Shown one piece after another: positions 25,045 to 34,047 of a stretch of DNA of 64,000 nt. The notes beneath the pieces were generated by a model, which saw only the letters and a program-made list of their open reading frames with translations, was not told the origin of the DNA and ran no database searches. Both the position numbers and the translations under genes were made by a program. Where the stretch lies: positions 43,980 through 107,979 of the forward strand of contig CALWPY010000001.1 of NCBI GenBank assembly GCA_944383545.1, written 5' to 3'. Numbering within the stretch: position 1 is the first letter of the stretch; every line of letters starts with the position of its first letter. This DNA comes from an uncultured Lachnospiraceae bacterium. Lineage in GTDB: Bacteria > Bacillota > Clostridia > Lachnospirales > Lachnospiraceae.

Positions 25045-26385
25045 GTGATTATGATAAAGCTGAAAAAAATAAAAAAGAATATTTTTTTAGTGCTATTATT
25101 ATGTTCAATATTTATTTTGCCAACCTTTTCTGTAGCGGGAATGAAGATAAGAGCATATGATGTTTATCTTAATGACGAATATATAGCAACAGTTTCTTCA
25201 GAAGAGGAGGCAGAGGCGGCATTTAGAAATGCAAAAATAATGACGTATAATAGTACAGGAGAGTTTTACTCGGATGAAATAGAATTTACCATTATTGAAA
25301 ATGATATATCATTTGAAAGTATTGTAAGTCAGGACGAGCTTACAGCCTGTATTTATGAAAAGTTAGACAAATATATAACCGAAAATAAAAAAACAGCATA
25401 TATTCTGAAAATAGGGGATTATAAGGCAGTACTTGCTACTAAAGAAGAAATAATGGAGGTACTGGACGGAGTAAAGGAACAATATGACATAGACGACGAA
25501 TTCAAGATATCACTCATAAAAGAGGATGGGGAAGAGGCTGTATTTTTTGTTGAACTGGAAAAAAGAAATACAGATAATCCTGAGACAGTGGAGGTTATGG
25601 CATTTTCGGAGAGTCAGGATGAAAAAACTACCGTTAAAAATGAAATAACTGATATTTTTTTTAATGAAAATATAGAAATTTGTGAAACTTATGTATTTAA
25701 TGAATATATTTCTTCCGCAGAAGAGGTAATTAGTGATATAATAAACAACAATGAAAATCCGGCGTTGTCCGTAACTGTCACAGAAAAGTCTGTTTATGTG
25801 GAAGATTTTTACGCTGAAGCCCAATATATTGAAGATGACACAATGTATGAAGGCGAATCGGAAATCTTTAAGGAAGCATCTCCCGGAAGACATGAGGTTA
25901 CTGTTTTAATTACAAAAGAAAATGGCGAGCAGGTAAGTACAGAGATAATAAGTGAAACAGTAATTACGGAGCCTGTGGCAGCTGTAGTTAAAAAGGGTAC
26001 AAAATCTTTACCTGATTATATTTTACCTGTTTCTGGAGCTGTTAAAACTTCAGATTTCGGTGAAAGATGGGGCAGAATGCATAACGGAGTGGATTTAGGT
26101 GTTGTTACGGGTACAGAAGTCAGGGCTTCCCGGGCAGGAACAGTAACGAAGGCAGGCTGGGGCGGCGCTTACGGATATTGCGTATTTATTGACCATGGCG
26201 ACGGTGTAGAGACGAGATATGCTCATTTAAGTGAGTTAAATGTTTCTGAGGGAGATTATGTATCTCAGGGAGATGTAATAGCTCTTTCGGGAAATACAGG
26301 AAGAAGCACGGGACCGCATCTGCATTTTGAAATAAGAATAAATGACGAGCCGATTAATCCCGAGGATTATCTTTCCGAAATTTAA
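25045..26385 (+). CDS. Membrane-anchored M23 murein endopeptidase with G5-like domain
   Basis: About 446 residues. GTG 25045 best fits the GGAG at 25035; ATG 25051 is an alternative. An N-terminal membrane/signal helix (IFLVLLLCSIFILPTFSVAG) is followed by ~250 acidic residues, a G5-like beta segment (SPGRHEVTVLITKENGEQ and after), then peptidase M23. In M23, HNGVDLG supplies His and Asp ligands and GPHLHFEIR the HxH. It probably cuts peptide cross-links in the cell wall outside the membrane. Own promoter, after a terminator. Confidence 0.9.
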   Translation: MIMIKLKKIKKNIFLVLLLCSIFILPTFSVAGMKIRAYDVYLNDEYIATVSSEEEAEAAFRNAKIMTYNSTGEFYSDEIEFTIIENDISFESIVSQDELTACIYEKLDKYITENKKTAYILKIGDYKAVLATKEEIMEVLDGVKEQYDIDDEFKISLIKEDGEEAVFFVELEKRNTDNPETVEVMAFSESQDEKTTVKNEITDIFFNENIEICETYVFNEYISSAEEVISDIINNNENPALSVTVTEKSVYVEDFYAEAQYIEDDTMYEGESEIFKEASPGRHEVTVLITKENGEQVSTEIISETVITEPVAAVVKKGTKSLPDYILPVSGAVKTSDFGERWGRMHNGVDLGVVTGTEVRASRAGTVTKAGWGGAYGYCVFIDHGDGVETRYAHLSELNVSEGDYVSQGDVIALSGNTGRSTGPHLHFEIRINDEPINPEDYLSEI

Positions 26386-26428
26386 AAAATATTATTTTTA
26401 CCGGATTCAACACATAGGGGGATAAAAA

Positions 26429-27199
26429 ATGAAATGTGAAAATTGCGGAGAAGAGATAAGAGAAGGCTTTGATTACTGCGAGAACTGCGGTGCGCCCATA
26501 GGTGACACCGTGGTCCTCGGTAAAGAAAGTCTTAAAAAAGTTAAGGAGTATAATAAAAATACTAAGCTTTCTGCACAGAAGAAAATAAAAAAAGTAAAAA
26601 AAGAAGAGAAAAAAGAAGAGGCTGTTCCTTTCTATGAGAAAAAATCTGCAATGCTTGTAAGTTCTATAACCGGACTTCTGGCAGGTGTATTAATGACAGT
26701 AAGTCCTTTTCTTACATGGATAAGGGTGAGAGGCTCTGACATAGGGGGAACTCTTTATGTAAACAGAAATTTGTTTCAAATCACAAGCAGACCTGCATTT
26801 TTATTGATAATTTATGCTCTGCTTATTATTTGTACAGGTCTTATGATGCTCTATATAACATTAAGAGGAAATTTTAATAATATCAAGCTTCCTTACATAG
26901 GTATTTTTGAAAACGGAAGTTATAGAAAATTAATACCTTCCGTAGTCGGAATAATATTACTTTTCCTTATTACCAATCATGACAGCTTTGAAACAAGATA
27001 TGAGCAATATAAGGAAACTCAGGCAATTATAGAAAATAATAAAATTCAATATGAGATGCTTGGTTATCAAACGGCAGCCAATATGTACTGTGATGTAGGA
27101 TATGGCATGGGATTTTATGCTGTAATTCTGGCAGTGGTGTTGTTTTTGTTTTCGTTGGCTTTTAAATTTATAATTGATACTTTGAATGAAGAAGATTAA
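26429..27199 (+). CDS. Zinc-ribbon membrane protein
   Basis: 256 residues. N-terminal zinc ribbon (CENCG at 3-7 and CENCG at 18-22), a Lys/Glu-rich stretch (~35-65), then about four membrane helices with a loop between. Same design as the protein at 15540 but without the repeats. No catalytic motif seen. GGGGGATAAAAA precedes the ATG. The next gene follows 12 bp downstream and looks related to its membrane half, so the two are probably an operon. Confidence 0.8.
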   Translation: MKCENCGEEIREGFDYCENCGAPIGDTVVLGKESLKKVKEYNKNTKLSAQKKIKKVKKEEKKEEAVPFYEKKSAMLVSSITGLLAGVLMTVSPFLTWIRVRGSDIGGTLYVNRNLFQITSRPAFLLIIYALLIICTGLMMLYITLRGNFNNIKLPYIGIFENGSYRKLIPSVVGIILLFLITNHDSFETRYEQYKETQAIIENNKIQYEMLGYQTAANMYCDVGYGMGFYAVILAVVLFLFSLAFKFIIDTLNEED

Positions 27200-27211
27200 G
27201 AGGTACTAATA

Positions 27212-27688
27212 ATGGAAAATAATAAGAAAATAAGCTTAAGTATGATTTTGGGCATAATAAGCGCAGCCTTAATACTTATAAGTCCTTTTATAAGATTTGC
27301 AACCTATAGTCACAGCGGGCATAGGGTGTTTGACTATAATTTCTTTAAGTTTTGTGACAGGGCAAGTTATATTGAAGTAATGTGGCGTGGACTCCCTTAT
27401 GGAATTGTCATTGCGGGAGTAATTATGCTTATACTTTCTTTTATAAACATGCCGCTTTTGAAACTCTTTCCATGCGCTTTATTAATAGCTGTTCTCACGA
27501 TTCTGGTGTATACCATTTATAAAACAGGAAAGAGTGTTTTTGAATATCTTACAAATAACATGTCTATAACATTCAGTGAAAACATCAGCATTTCAGATTG
27601 TATAGGCCCCGGAATTTATTTAATGGTACTTGGGCTTTTTGTCGGTATAGTATCCTGCTTCTTTAAGGCTTCACGGTCAGATTATTAA
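27212..27688 (+). CDS. Small four-helix membrane protein, unknown
   Basis: 158 residues with about four hydrophobic helices. Phrases such as LILISPFIRFATYS echo the TVSPFLTWI start of the membrane half of the preceding gene, suggesting a diverged duplicate without the zinc ribbon (inference). Its last 26 bp overlap the 3' end of aroA on the other strand. Function unknown. Confidence 0.7.
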   Translation: MENNKKISLSMILGIISAALILISPFIRFATYSHSGHRVFDYNFFKFCDRASYIEVMWRGLPYGIVIAGVIMLILSFINMPLLKLFPCALLIAVLTILVYTIYKTGKSVFEYLTNNMSITFSENISISDCIGPGIYLMVLGLFVGIVSCFFKASRSDY

Positions 27689-28979
27689 GGTCAGAGAAAA
27701 ATTCAGGATAGGATTTTTGAACGGCACCGGCACCATTTATTGTGACAGGTCCTGTGCATATGGATGAAGCAATGCCTGCCATCATGGCAATTCTGTGGTC
27801 ATTATAAGAATCCACAACACCGCCGGTGAGTTTTCCTGTTCCGTTTATTATAATTTTTCCGTCTTTTTCATAAGCATCGCCGCCGAGACTTTTAAGGGTA
27901 TCAAGAATTGATTTTACACGGTCACTTTCCTTTATTCTGAGGCGTTCAATGTTTTTAATTTCAGTGGTGCCGTTTGCCGCGCAGGCAACGACAGAAAGTA
28001 TAGGTATAAGGTCCGGTATGTCTGATGCATCTATTATGGTTTTATTCAACGTGGCTTTTTTTACCGTGATGTCAGAAAGCTGTGTTTCATTATCTGTATT
28101 TATTTCAATATCGGCACCGAAAGCTTCTAAAATATCAAGAACTTTTTTATCTCCCTGAAGGCTGTTTATATTTAGACCTGATGTGGTAATTCCTGCATCG
28201 CTGAGTGCACCCGCGCAAAGCCAGAAAGCAGAATTGGACCAGTCACCTTCCACAGTACATCTTCCGCAGGATATATATTTTTGTCCGGCAGGAATTTTAA
28301 AAATAACAGAAATATTTTCAGGAAGGTTTTCAGTTTTTTCTTCTGCCTTAATCCCATACATATTTAATACCTGAAGGGTAATATCTATATAAGGGCGGGA
28401 TTCGAGTTTGCCGCTTACCCTTATTTCACTGTCTTTATCAGAGAGAGGAAGCGCAAAAAGAAGACCGGTAATATATTGTGAGGACACATTTCCGGGGATA
28501 TTAAAAATTCCTCCGGTTAGTTTGCCCCTTAGCATAAGGGGAACATTTCCCTGTGGAGAAAGAATTGCGCCGTGTCTTACCATTTCTTCGTAAAGAGGCG
28601 AGAGCGGACGCTCAGGAAGTCTTCCGTGGGAATAAATGTCCGTATCAATTCCGAGCATACTTATTAGGGGCAAAAGGAATCTGAGGGTTGAGCCGCTTTC
28701 ACCGCAATCAATGGAAGCGGGAAATTTAAGTTCTTTTTTTGAGCCGATGGGACAGACATGAAAAGTATCGCCCGTCTTTTTTATATCAGCACCAAGTCCG
28801 TTTAAACAATCGAAGGTTGCAGATATGTCCCTGGAATCTTCCGTACAGATAATAAGTGTTTCTCCTTCAGATAGTGCCGCACCGATAAGAAGTCTGTGCG
28901 CTACGGACTTTGATGCAATAGCCTTTACATTTCCTGATAAACCATATTTATAAGTATTAAGAATTACTGTGTCCTGCAT
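27663..28979 (-). CDS. aroA: 3-phosphoshikimate 1-carboxyvinyltransferase (EPSP synthase)
   Basis: 438 residues. N-terminal SKSVAHRLLIGAALSEG replaces the common KS.SHR motif; LNGLGADI follows, then SGSTLRFLLPL and YNDHRIAMMAGIA at the C terminus. It joins PEP to shikimate 3-phosphate on the way to chorismate. Third gene of the minus-strand block aroF-tyrA-aroA, 24 bp after tyrA. It overlaps the convergent small membrane gene by 26 bp. Confidence 0.95.
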   Translation of the reverse strand: MQDTVILNTYKYGLSGNVKAIASKSVAHRLLIGAALSEGETLIICTEDSRDISATFDCLNGLGADIKKTGDTFHVCPIGSKKELKFPASIDCGESGSTLRFLLPLISMLGIDTDIYSHGRLPERPLSPLYEEMVRHGAILSPQGNVPLMLRGKLTGGIFNIPGNVSSQYITGLLFALPLSDKDSEIRVSGKLESRPYIDITLQVLNMYGIKAEEKTENLPENISVIFKIPAGQKYISCGRCTVEGDWSNSAFWLCAGALSDAGITTSGLNINSLQGDKKVLDILEAFGADIEINTDNETQLSDITVKKATLNKTIIDASDIPDLIPILSVVACAANGTTEIKNIERLRIKESDRVKSILDTLKSLGGDAYEKDGKIIINGTGKLTGGVVDSYNDHRIAMMAGIASSICTGPVTINGAGAVQKSYPEFFSDLNNLTVKP

Positions 28980-29003
28980 TTTATATCCTGCCTGTGTTTT
29001 AAT

Positions 29004-29861
29004 TTATTTTCCGTCTACCCTTTCTTTGCATATCTTTCCTTCGTGAAGAAGCTGCCAAAGAGTATCAGGGTCGTTATTTTCAAGAGCAGTTTTATACTCT
29101 CCTAAAAATTTCATAATATAATCCAGCTCTATAAGCAGATTATCTCTGTTTTCAAGAAAAAGCTCAGTCCACATGGTTTCGTTAAGCCATGCAACCCTTG
29201 TCATATCCTTGTAGCTTCCTGCTGAAAATCCTTTATGTTCATTTGCAGTCGGGCTTTTAATATATGCATTTGATACAAGGTGAGCCATCTGTGAAGTAAA
29301 AGCAATCATTTTGTCATGTTTTTCGGCGCTGCATACCGTGATGCGTCCGAAATCACATGGTGAAAAGAGCTTTTTAATGCTGTCAAGAAAAACGATATCA
29401 TCAGTTTTTTCAGGTACTATTATCATCGAGGAATTGTGGAATAATTTTGCCGTGCTGTATTTATAGCCGGAATACTTTTTTCCTGCCATAGGGTGACCGC
29501 CGACAAAGGTAAAACCATATTCTTTTGCAATTTTCTGACACTTATCACAGATTAATCTCTTAGTACCGCCACAGTCTATTACTACGGCATCTTTACTTAT
29601 ATAAGGCGCATGCTCAGTAAGGTAATCTATTATTGCCTGAGGGTAGAGGGCGAGTATAATAAGCTCGCATTCTCCCAGCATCTTATTGTCAAGATATCCG
29701 TTAAGAGTTCCCTCAAGTTTTGCAAACTCCATAATGGTTAAATCTTTATCAAAGCCGTATACTTCTGCCTCTGAATTTTCTTTATATGCTTTGGCAAAAG
29801 AGCCTCCTATAAGTCCGAGACCGACTATTCCTACTTTTTTACATTTAAAATCTGATGGCAT
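29004..29861 (-). CDS. tyrA: Prephenate dehydrogenase
   Basis: 285 residues. Rossmann NAD(P)-binding start VGIVGLGLIGGSFAKAY and the family motif FVGGHPMAGKKYSGY, followed by the helical dimer domain with HLVSNAYI. It converts prephenate to 4-hydroxyphenylpyruvate for tyrosine. No C-terminal ACT domain is present, so feedback control is probably elsewhere. Its ATG overlaps the aroF stop (TAATG), indicating translational coupling. Confidence 0.93.
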   Translation of the reverse strand: MPSDFKCKKVGIVGLGLIGGSFAKAYKENSEAEVYGFDKDLTIMEFAKLEGTLNGYLDNKMLGECELIILALYPQAIIDYLTEHAPYISKDAVVIDCGGTKRLICDKCQKIAKEYGFTFVGGHPMAGKKYSGYKYSTAKLFHNSSMIIVPEKTDDIVFLDSIKKLFSPCDFGRITVCSAEKHDKMIAFTSQMAHLVSNAYIKSPTANEHKGFSAGSYKDMTRVAWLNETMWTELFLENRDNLLIELDYIMKFLGEYKTALENNDPDTLWQLLHEGKICKERVDGK

Positions 29862-30862
29862 TATTCTATCACTTTCCTTATTTTTTCTACACCCTGCATG
29901 ACATCTGCGAACTGAGCGGGTGTGAGTGACTGGGCACCGTCGCAGAGTGCTTTTGAAGGATTGTTGTGAACTTCAATCATAAGTCCGTCAGCACCTGCTG
30001 CAACTGCTGCAAAAGCCATAGGCTTAACAAGACGGGACATACCCGTAGCATGGCTTGGGTCTATTATTACGGGAAGGTGAGACAGTTCTTTTAATACGGG
30101 TACTGCAGAAATATCAAGGGTATTTCTGGTATAGGTTTCAAATGTTCTGATTCCTCTTTCGCAGAGAATTACCTGCTCGTTTCCTCCTGCCATGATGTAC
30201 TCTGCACTCATGAGAAGCTCTTTAAATGTATTTGCAAGACCACGCTTTAAAAGAACAGGTTTATTTAATTTGCCAAGTTCTTTTAAGAGTTCAAAGTTCT
30301 GCATATTTCTTGCGCCTACCTGTATTACATCCACTTCTTCAAAAAGAGGAATGTGGTTTGCATTCATAATTTCCGTAACTATTGGAAGGCCTGTTTCCTT
30401 TTTTGCGGTAAGAAGCAGTTTTATTCCTTCTTCATGAAGACCCTGGAAATCGTAAGGTGAGGTCCTTGGTTTAAATGCACCGCCTCTTAAGAGCGTGGCT
30501 CCGGCATCCTTAACAGCTTTTGCAACCTCCACAATCTGTTCTTCGGACTCTACCGAGCAGGGACCTGCTATTACAGTTAAGTTTTTTCCTCCTATAAGAG
30601 TGTCTCCGACTTTTATTACAGTGTCGTCGGGGTGAAACTTTCTGTTTGCCTTTTTGAAGGGCTCACTTATCCTTTTTACTGTTTCCACCATGTCAAGTGA
30701 TTCCACAAGGTCAGCATCTATCCTGCTTGTATCACCGATAAGTCCTATTATGGTTTCATATTCTCCCTTTGAAACATGTACTTTAAGTCCCTGGTCCTCA
30801 AACCAGTTTATAAGACTCTGCATTTCTTTATCGGTAGTTCCTCTTTTTAATACTGCTATCAT
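29861..30862 (-). CDS. aroF: 3-deoxy-7-phosphoheptulonate (DAHP) synthase
   Basis: 333 residues. An N-terminal ferredoxin-like regulatory domain (about 1-70) precedes the catalytic barrel, the arrangement of the AroA-beta/Thermotoga-type enzyme. Barrel motifs: [31 protein letters not shown], and [11 protein letters not shown] near the C terminus. It condenses PEP with erythrose 4-phosphate, the first step of the shikimate pathway, and is normally feedback-controlled through the N-terminal domain. First gene of the operon, with a promoter carrying a palindromic operator-like site. Confidence 0.95.
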   Translation of the reverse strand: MIAVLKRGTTDKEMQSLINWFEDQGLKVHVSKGEYETIIGLIGDTSRIDADLVESLDMVETVKRISEPFKKANRKFHPDDTVIKVGDTLIGGKNLTVIAGPCSVESEEQIVEVAKAVKDAGATLLRGGAFKPRTSPYDFQGLHEEGIKLLLTAKKETGLPIVTEIMNANHIPLFEEVDVIQVGARNMQNFELLKELGKLNKPVLLKRGLANTFKELLMSAEYIMAGGNEQVILCERGIRTFETYTRNTLDISAVPVLKELSHLPVIIDPSHATGMSRLVKPMAFAAVAAGADGLMIEVHNNPSKALCDGAQSLTPAQFADVMQGVEKIRKVIE

Positions 30863-30919
30863 TTTAACTATTCCTTTCTGATTTGTCTAGATTTAGAACA
30901 ATTTGTTTTCGTGCTTTAA

Positions 30920-30948
30920 ATCATAACGCTTTAAAGCGATAAAGTCAA
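30920..30948 (-). promoter_or_regulatory. aroF-tyrA-aroA promoter with a palindrome in the spacer
   Basis: Minus strand TTGACT (30948-30943), 17-bp spacer, TATGAT (30925-30920). The spacer holds the perfect 12-bp palindrome CGCTTTAAAGCG (30927-30938), and a second GCTTTAAA lies at 30913-30920 touching the -10. The layout is that of a repressor operator. Confidence 0.7.
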
Positions 30949-31093
30949 TATATTTATAAAGATTAATAAACTGTTTTTAATTCAAAAATATAAAATAATA
31001 TATTGAATACACTATAAATAATAAGTTATAATCTCTCTAAACTTGAATAAAAGTGGTAAAATTGCCAAAAATCTTCAAAAGGAGGGAGAACAT

Positions 31094-31684
31094 ATGACAG
31101 AGAAGGAAAAAGCCGCGGCAGGCTTTTTATACGATGCAAATTATGACGAAGCGCTTGCCGTAGAAAGAGCAAAATGCAAGGATTTATGCTTTTTATATAA
31201 TGCATGCATGCCTTCTGAAACAGAAAAGCAACAGGAAATAATTCATAAAATTCTGGGAAAAATAAAGGGGAATATTTGTATTACGGCACCGTTCTGGTGT
31301 GATTACGGTTACAACATTTCAGTGGGTGAAAATTTTTATACTAACCATGATGTTGTAATTTTAGACGGAGCAAAGGTTACATTTGGAGATAATGTCTTTA
31401 TAGCACCCGGGTGCTGTTTTTCCACGGCAGGACATGCACTTGATGTGGAGCAGAGAAATGCAGGGCTTGAAATAGCATTTCCGATTACAGTCGGAAACAA
31501 TGTCTGGATTGGGGCAAATGTAACAGTTCTTCCGGGAGTTACGATTGGTGATGATACTGTAATAGGAGCAGGCAGTGTTGTAAACCGCGACATACCTTCA
31601 GGTGTTATTGCCGCAGGAAATCCGTGTCGTGTAATAAGAAAAATTACGGAAAAGGACAAGGATAAATATAAGAGTATATTATAA
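31094..31684 (+). CDS. Maltose/galactoside-type sugar O-acetyltransferase
   Basis: 196 residues from ATG 31094, preceded by AGGAGGGAG; an earlier in-frame TTG lacks a ribosome site. The N-terminal helical Mac domain (FLYDANYDEAL) is followed by left-handed beta-helix hexapeptide repeats (ITVGNNVWIGANVTVLPGVT, IGDDTVIGAGSVVNRDIPSG). The catalytic histidine is in AGHALDV. It acetylates a sugar or galactoside with acetyl-CoA; natural substrate uncertain. Monocistronic, divergent from aroF. Confidence 0.9.
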   Translation: MTEKEKAAAGFLYDANYDEALAVERAKCKDLCFLYNACMPSETEKQQEIIHKILGKIKGNICITAPFWCDYGYNISVGENFYTNHDVVILDGAKVTFGDNVFIAPGCCFSTAGHALDVEQRNAGLEIAFPITVGNNVWIGANVTVLPGVTIGDDTVIGAGSVVNRDIPSGVIAAGNPCRVIRKITEKDKDKYKSIL

Positions 31685-31751
31685 AAATGGTAGTTATTCT
31701 AAATGAGGTATAAACTGCTTTGAAATCAGCCAAAAATCATGTTAAAAAATG

Positions 31752-31780
31752 TTGATTTTACTAATATATTCTAATATAAT
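31752..31780 (+). promoter_or_regulatory. Sigma-A promoter of the riboswitch-oadB unit
   Basis: TTGATT (31752-31757), 17-bp spacer, TATAAT (31775-31780); transcription would begin a few bases before the aptamer. Confidence 0.75.
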
Positions 31781-31792
31781 GAGATTGTTCTT

Positions 31793-31887
31793 CAAAAGGG
31801 AGTAGCCGGCACTGCTCAGGCAGTGTGTTCTTTGGCGACAGTACGATTAGAGATAATCCGCCGGGAATTGAAATGGCAAGACTTTTG
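31793..31887 (+). ncRNA. yybP-ykoY (manganese) riboswitch aptamer
   Basis: The P1 strands CAAAAG (31793) and CTTTTG (31882-31887) enclose the conserved GGGAGTAGC, a CACTGC...GCAGTG hairpin, GGCGACAGTACG, a GATTA-GAGA-TAATC hairpin, CCGCCGG and finally GGCAAGAC. These match the two Mn2+-binding loops of RF00080 in order and spacing as I remember them. Downstream to 31960 are a T7 run (31894-31900) and a short stem ending in ATTTTTT, the likely expression platform. Mn2+ should relieve termination in this class. Confidence 0.8.
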
Positions 31888-31982
31888 TTGCAGTTTTTTT
31901 GCTATGCTGTGATATGCTTTGACAGACTGTAATGGAGGTCTTATTTTTTCGCGGCATAAAATTTATTTAAAGGAGAAAAGAG

Positions 31983-33131
31983 ATGGAGTTTTTAATTGAG
32001 GGCATTACATCTGTCACATGGCAGCAGGTTGTAATGTATGTTATCGGAGCGTTACTTATGTGGCTTGGAATTAAGAAGGAGTACGAGCCTTCTCTGCTTA
32101 TTCCGATGGGATTTGGAGCGATACTTGTAAACTTCCCTTCAACTTCTGTGCTTAACCAGGTTATCGAAGGTCTTGGTGAAGAAGGAACGGTAGCCGCCGG
32201 AATTATTGAATGGCTGTTTGAAATAGGAATTGAAGCATCAGAAGCAATGCCTATCCTTTTATTCATAGGTATAGGAGCAATGATAGATTTCGGACCGCTT
32301 CTTTCAAATCCAAAGATGTTTTTATTCGGAGCGGGAGCTCAGTTCGGTATCTTCTTTGCCATAGCGCTTGCAGCACTCTTAGGCTTTGACTTAAAGGATG
32401 CGGCTGCAATAGGTATCATAGGTGCCGCTGACGGACCTACCTCAATTCTTGTTTCACAGGTACTCCAGTCAACATATATTGGAGCTATTGCGGTGGCTGC
32501 ATATTCATATATGGCACTTGTGCCGATTATCCAGCCGGCAGTTATAAAGGTATGTACAACCAAGAAAGAAAGAAGAATTCACATGGAGTATAATCCTGCA
32601 GCAGTTACTAAGAGAACGAGAATTCTCTTCCCTATCATCGTAACCTTTGTTGTAGGTCTTATTGCACCTCAGTCAGTAAGTCTTGTAGGATTTCTGATGT
32701 TTGGTAATCTTATTCGTGAGTGCGGTGTTCTCGGAACAATGTCAGATACGGCGCAAAATAATCTGGCAAATCTTGTAACACTTCTTCTTGGTATAACCAT
32801 TGCGTGCAGTATGCAGGCAGAGCAGTTCGTAACAGTAGAAACTCTGCTCATTATGGGAATCGGTCTCATAGCATTTATATTTGATACATTTGCAGGTGTA
32901 ATGCTTGCAAAGATTTTAAATCTCTTTACAAAGAAGAAGATAAATCCTATGGTAGGAGCCGCAGGTATTTCGGCATTCCCTATGTCTTCAAGAGTTGTTC
33001 AGAAGATGGCTCAGAAGGAGGAGCCGGGAAATATTATTCTTATGCATGCGGCAGGAGCCAATGTTGCAGGACAGATAGCATCAGCAGTTGCCGGAGGACT
33101 TGTAATTAATATAGTTCTCAGTTATCTGTAA
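31983..33131 (+). CDS. Orphan beta subunit of a Na+-translocating decarboxylase (OadB/GcdB/MmdB family)
   Basis: 382 residues, about ten membrane helices. Family signatures are IGIGAMIDFGPLLSNP, GIIGAADGPTSI (the essential buried Asp) and AAGANVAGQIASAVAGG near the end. In complete enzymes this subunit exports Na+ while splitting CO2 from carboxybiotin supplied by an alpha subunit. No alpha or biotin-carrier gene is present here. It lies behind the Mn2+ riboswitch, with AAAGGAG at the start, and is followed by an OadG-like small gene. Confidence 0.9.
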   Translation: MEFLIEGITSVTWQQVVMYVIGALLMWLGIKKEYEPSLLIPMGFGAILVNFPSTSVLNQVIEGLGEEGTVAAGIIEWLFEIGIEASEAMPILLFIGIGAMIDFGPLLSNPKMFLFGAGAQFGIFFAIALAALLGFDLKDAAAIGIIGAADGPTSILVSQVLQSTYIGAIAVAAYSYMALVPIIQPAVIKVCTTKKERRIHMEYNPAAVTKRTRILFPIIVTFVVGLIAPQSVSLVGFLMFGNLIRECGVLGTMSDTAQNNLANLVTLLLGITIACSMQAEQFVTVETLLIMGIGLIAFIFDTFAGVMLAKILNLFTKKKINPMVGAAGISAFPMSSRVVQKMAQKEEPGNIILMHAAGANVAGQIASAVAGGLVINIVLSYL

Positions 33132-33175
33132 AAAATGCGGTTTAAGGTTTGTATCCATTATAGGAGGTAAAAAAT

Positions 33176-33343
33176 ATGTTTGATAAAATGTTTAGTGAAG
33201 AGGCAATAGAAAACTTTAAAATTGCCCTTGAAATAATGGGCAAGGGAATGGGCGGTATTTTTGCAACCATAATCATAATCATGATAATTATAATGATTAT
33301 TGCTAAATTTTCAGGCGGTAAAAAGGATAAGAAACAGCAGTAA
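33176..33343 (+). CDS. OadG-like small membrane subunit
   Basis: 55 residues, ATG after TAGGAGGTAAAAAAT. One strongly hydrophobic helix (GIFATIIIIMIIIMIIAKF) is preceded by an amphipathic N-terminus and followed by a Lys-rich tail. Size, topology and position behind OadB fit the gamma/small subunit that assembles such complexes. Sequence alone is too simple to prove the family. 44 bp after oadB, so in the same operon. Confidence 0.7.
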   Translation: MFDKMFSEEAIENFKIALEIMGKGMGGIFATIIIIMIIIMIIAKFSGGKKDKKQQ

Positions 33344-33381
33344 GAGCCTGTACCGGCTTGTGAGATAAGGAAGGTTATTTT

Positions 33382-33789
33382 ATGAAGGAAGCAGCGTCAC
33401 TTATTATAGTGATTATCATGGCAGTAGAGCTTTATCTGGTTGCGGCTGGAAGTAATCACAGAAAAAAGAAACCTGAAAAGGGAGCCAACGTGGTAAAGGC
33501 AACTATTTTAAGCATTACTAAAAAGAAGGATGCCATGTATGACGGAAAAATAAATGAACTTGAGGTTGAACTTCCTGATAAAACATCCGTAAAGGTGAAA
33601 TCCGGCTCAGCTTACTTCAATGTCTATCAGATAGGAGAGGAAGTAGAGCTTCAGGAAAAAAACGGATTTTATAAATTTCTTGGAAATGACCGAGTGGCAA
33701 AACGCTCTAAGGCAGAGCTTGCGGCAGGGCTTATTCCGGTAGGAATACTTATCCTTGTGAATGTATTAATTACAATTTTAACACAGTAA
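33382..33789 (+). CDS. Two-helix membrane protein with a small beta domain, unknown
   Basis: 135 residues. An N-terminal helix (AASLIIVIIMAVELYLVAAG) and a C-terminal helix (AGLIPVGILILVNVLITIL) flank a soluble ~70-residue domain that looks beta-rich, with ELEVELPDKTSVKVKSGSAY. Third gene of the riboswitch-controlled operon, 38 bp after the OadG-like gene. No family recognised with confidence. Membership in the operon suggests an accessory role in the OadB complex or in ion handling (inference). Confidence 0.6.
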   Translation: MKEAASLIIVIIMAVELYLVAAGSNHRKKKPEKGANVVKATILSITKKKDAMYDGKINELEVELPDKTSVKVKSGSAYFNVYQIGEEVELQEKNGFYKFLGNDRVAKRSKAELAAGLIPVGILILVNVLITILTQ

Positions 33790-33802
33790 CAAAACATTTT
33801 AT

Positions 33803-33836
33803 AAAACGGCATAGCCTCAGGGCTATGCTGTTTTAT
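33803..33836 (+). terminator. Intrinsic terminator of the oadB operon
   Basis: AAAACGGCATAGCC (33803-33816), loop TCAG, GGCTATGCTGTTTT; strong stem and T-run. Confidence 0.9.
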
Positions 33837-33959
33837 TGAATGGATAACTTAAAAATGATTTTAATTGAATTTGAGATTGAAGGCCGGTCTGTATATTTGT
33901 TATTATTATTAAAAATATAAGTTGGAAAGGTTAAAAGAGTGTTTTTTGAAGAAGTATAA

Positions 33960-34016
33960 GGCTATTGTGCGGTAGCGATGGCTATTGCAAATAAAAAAAG
34001 AACAGGTGATAGCCAT
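33960..34016 (+). promoter_or_regulatory. Operator-like GGCTATTG repeats before the CD3324-like gene
   Basis: GGCTATTG at 33960-33967 and again at 33980-33987 (20 bp apart, about two helical turns), plus an inverted ATAGCCAT at 34009-34016 that pairs with ATGGCTAT at 33978-33985. It lies directly upstream of a small helix-turn-helix gene, so it could be an autoregulatory site. Confidence 0.4.
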
Positions 34017-34047
34017 TGCATCCTAAGTTACTGTTAGGAGGACGCAT

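Noticed and set aside
30863-31093. Riboswitch or T-box for the aromatic operon
   Set aside because: The leader is short and lacks any T-box motif or aptamer; only the promoter palindrome is notable.
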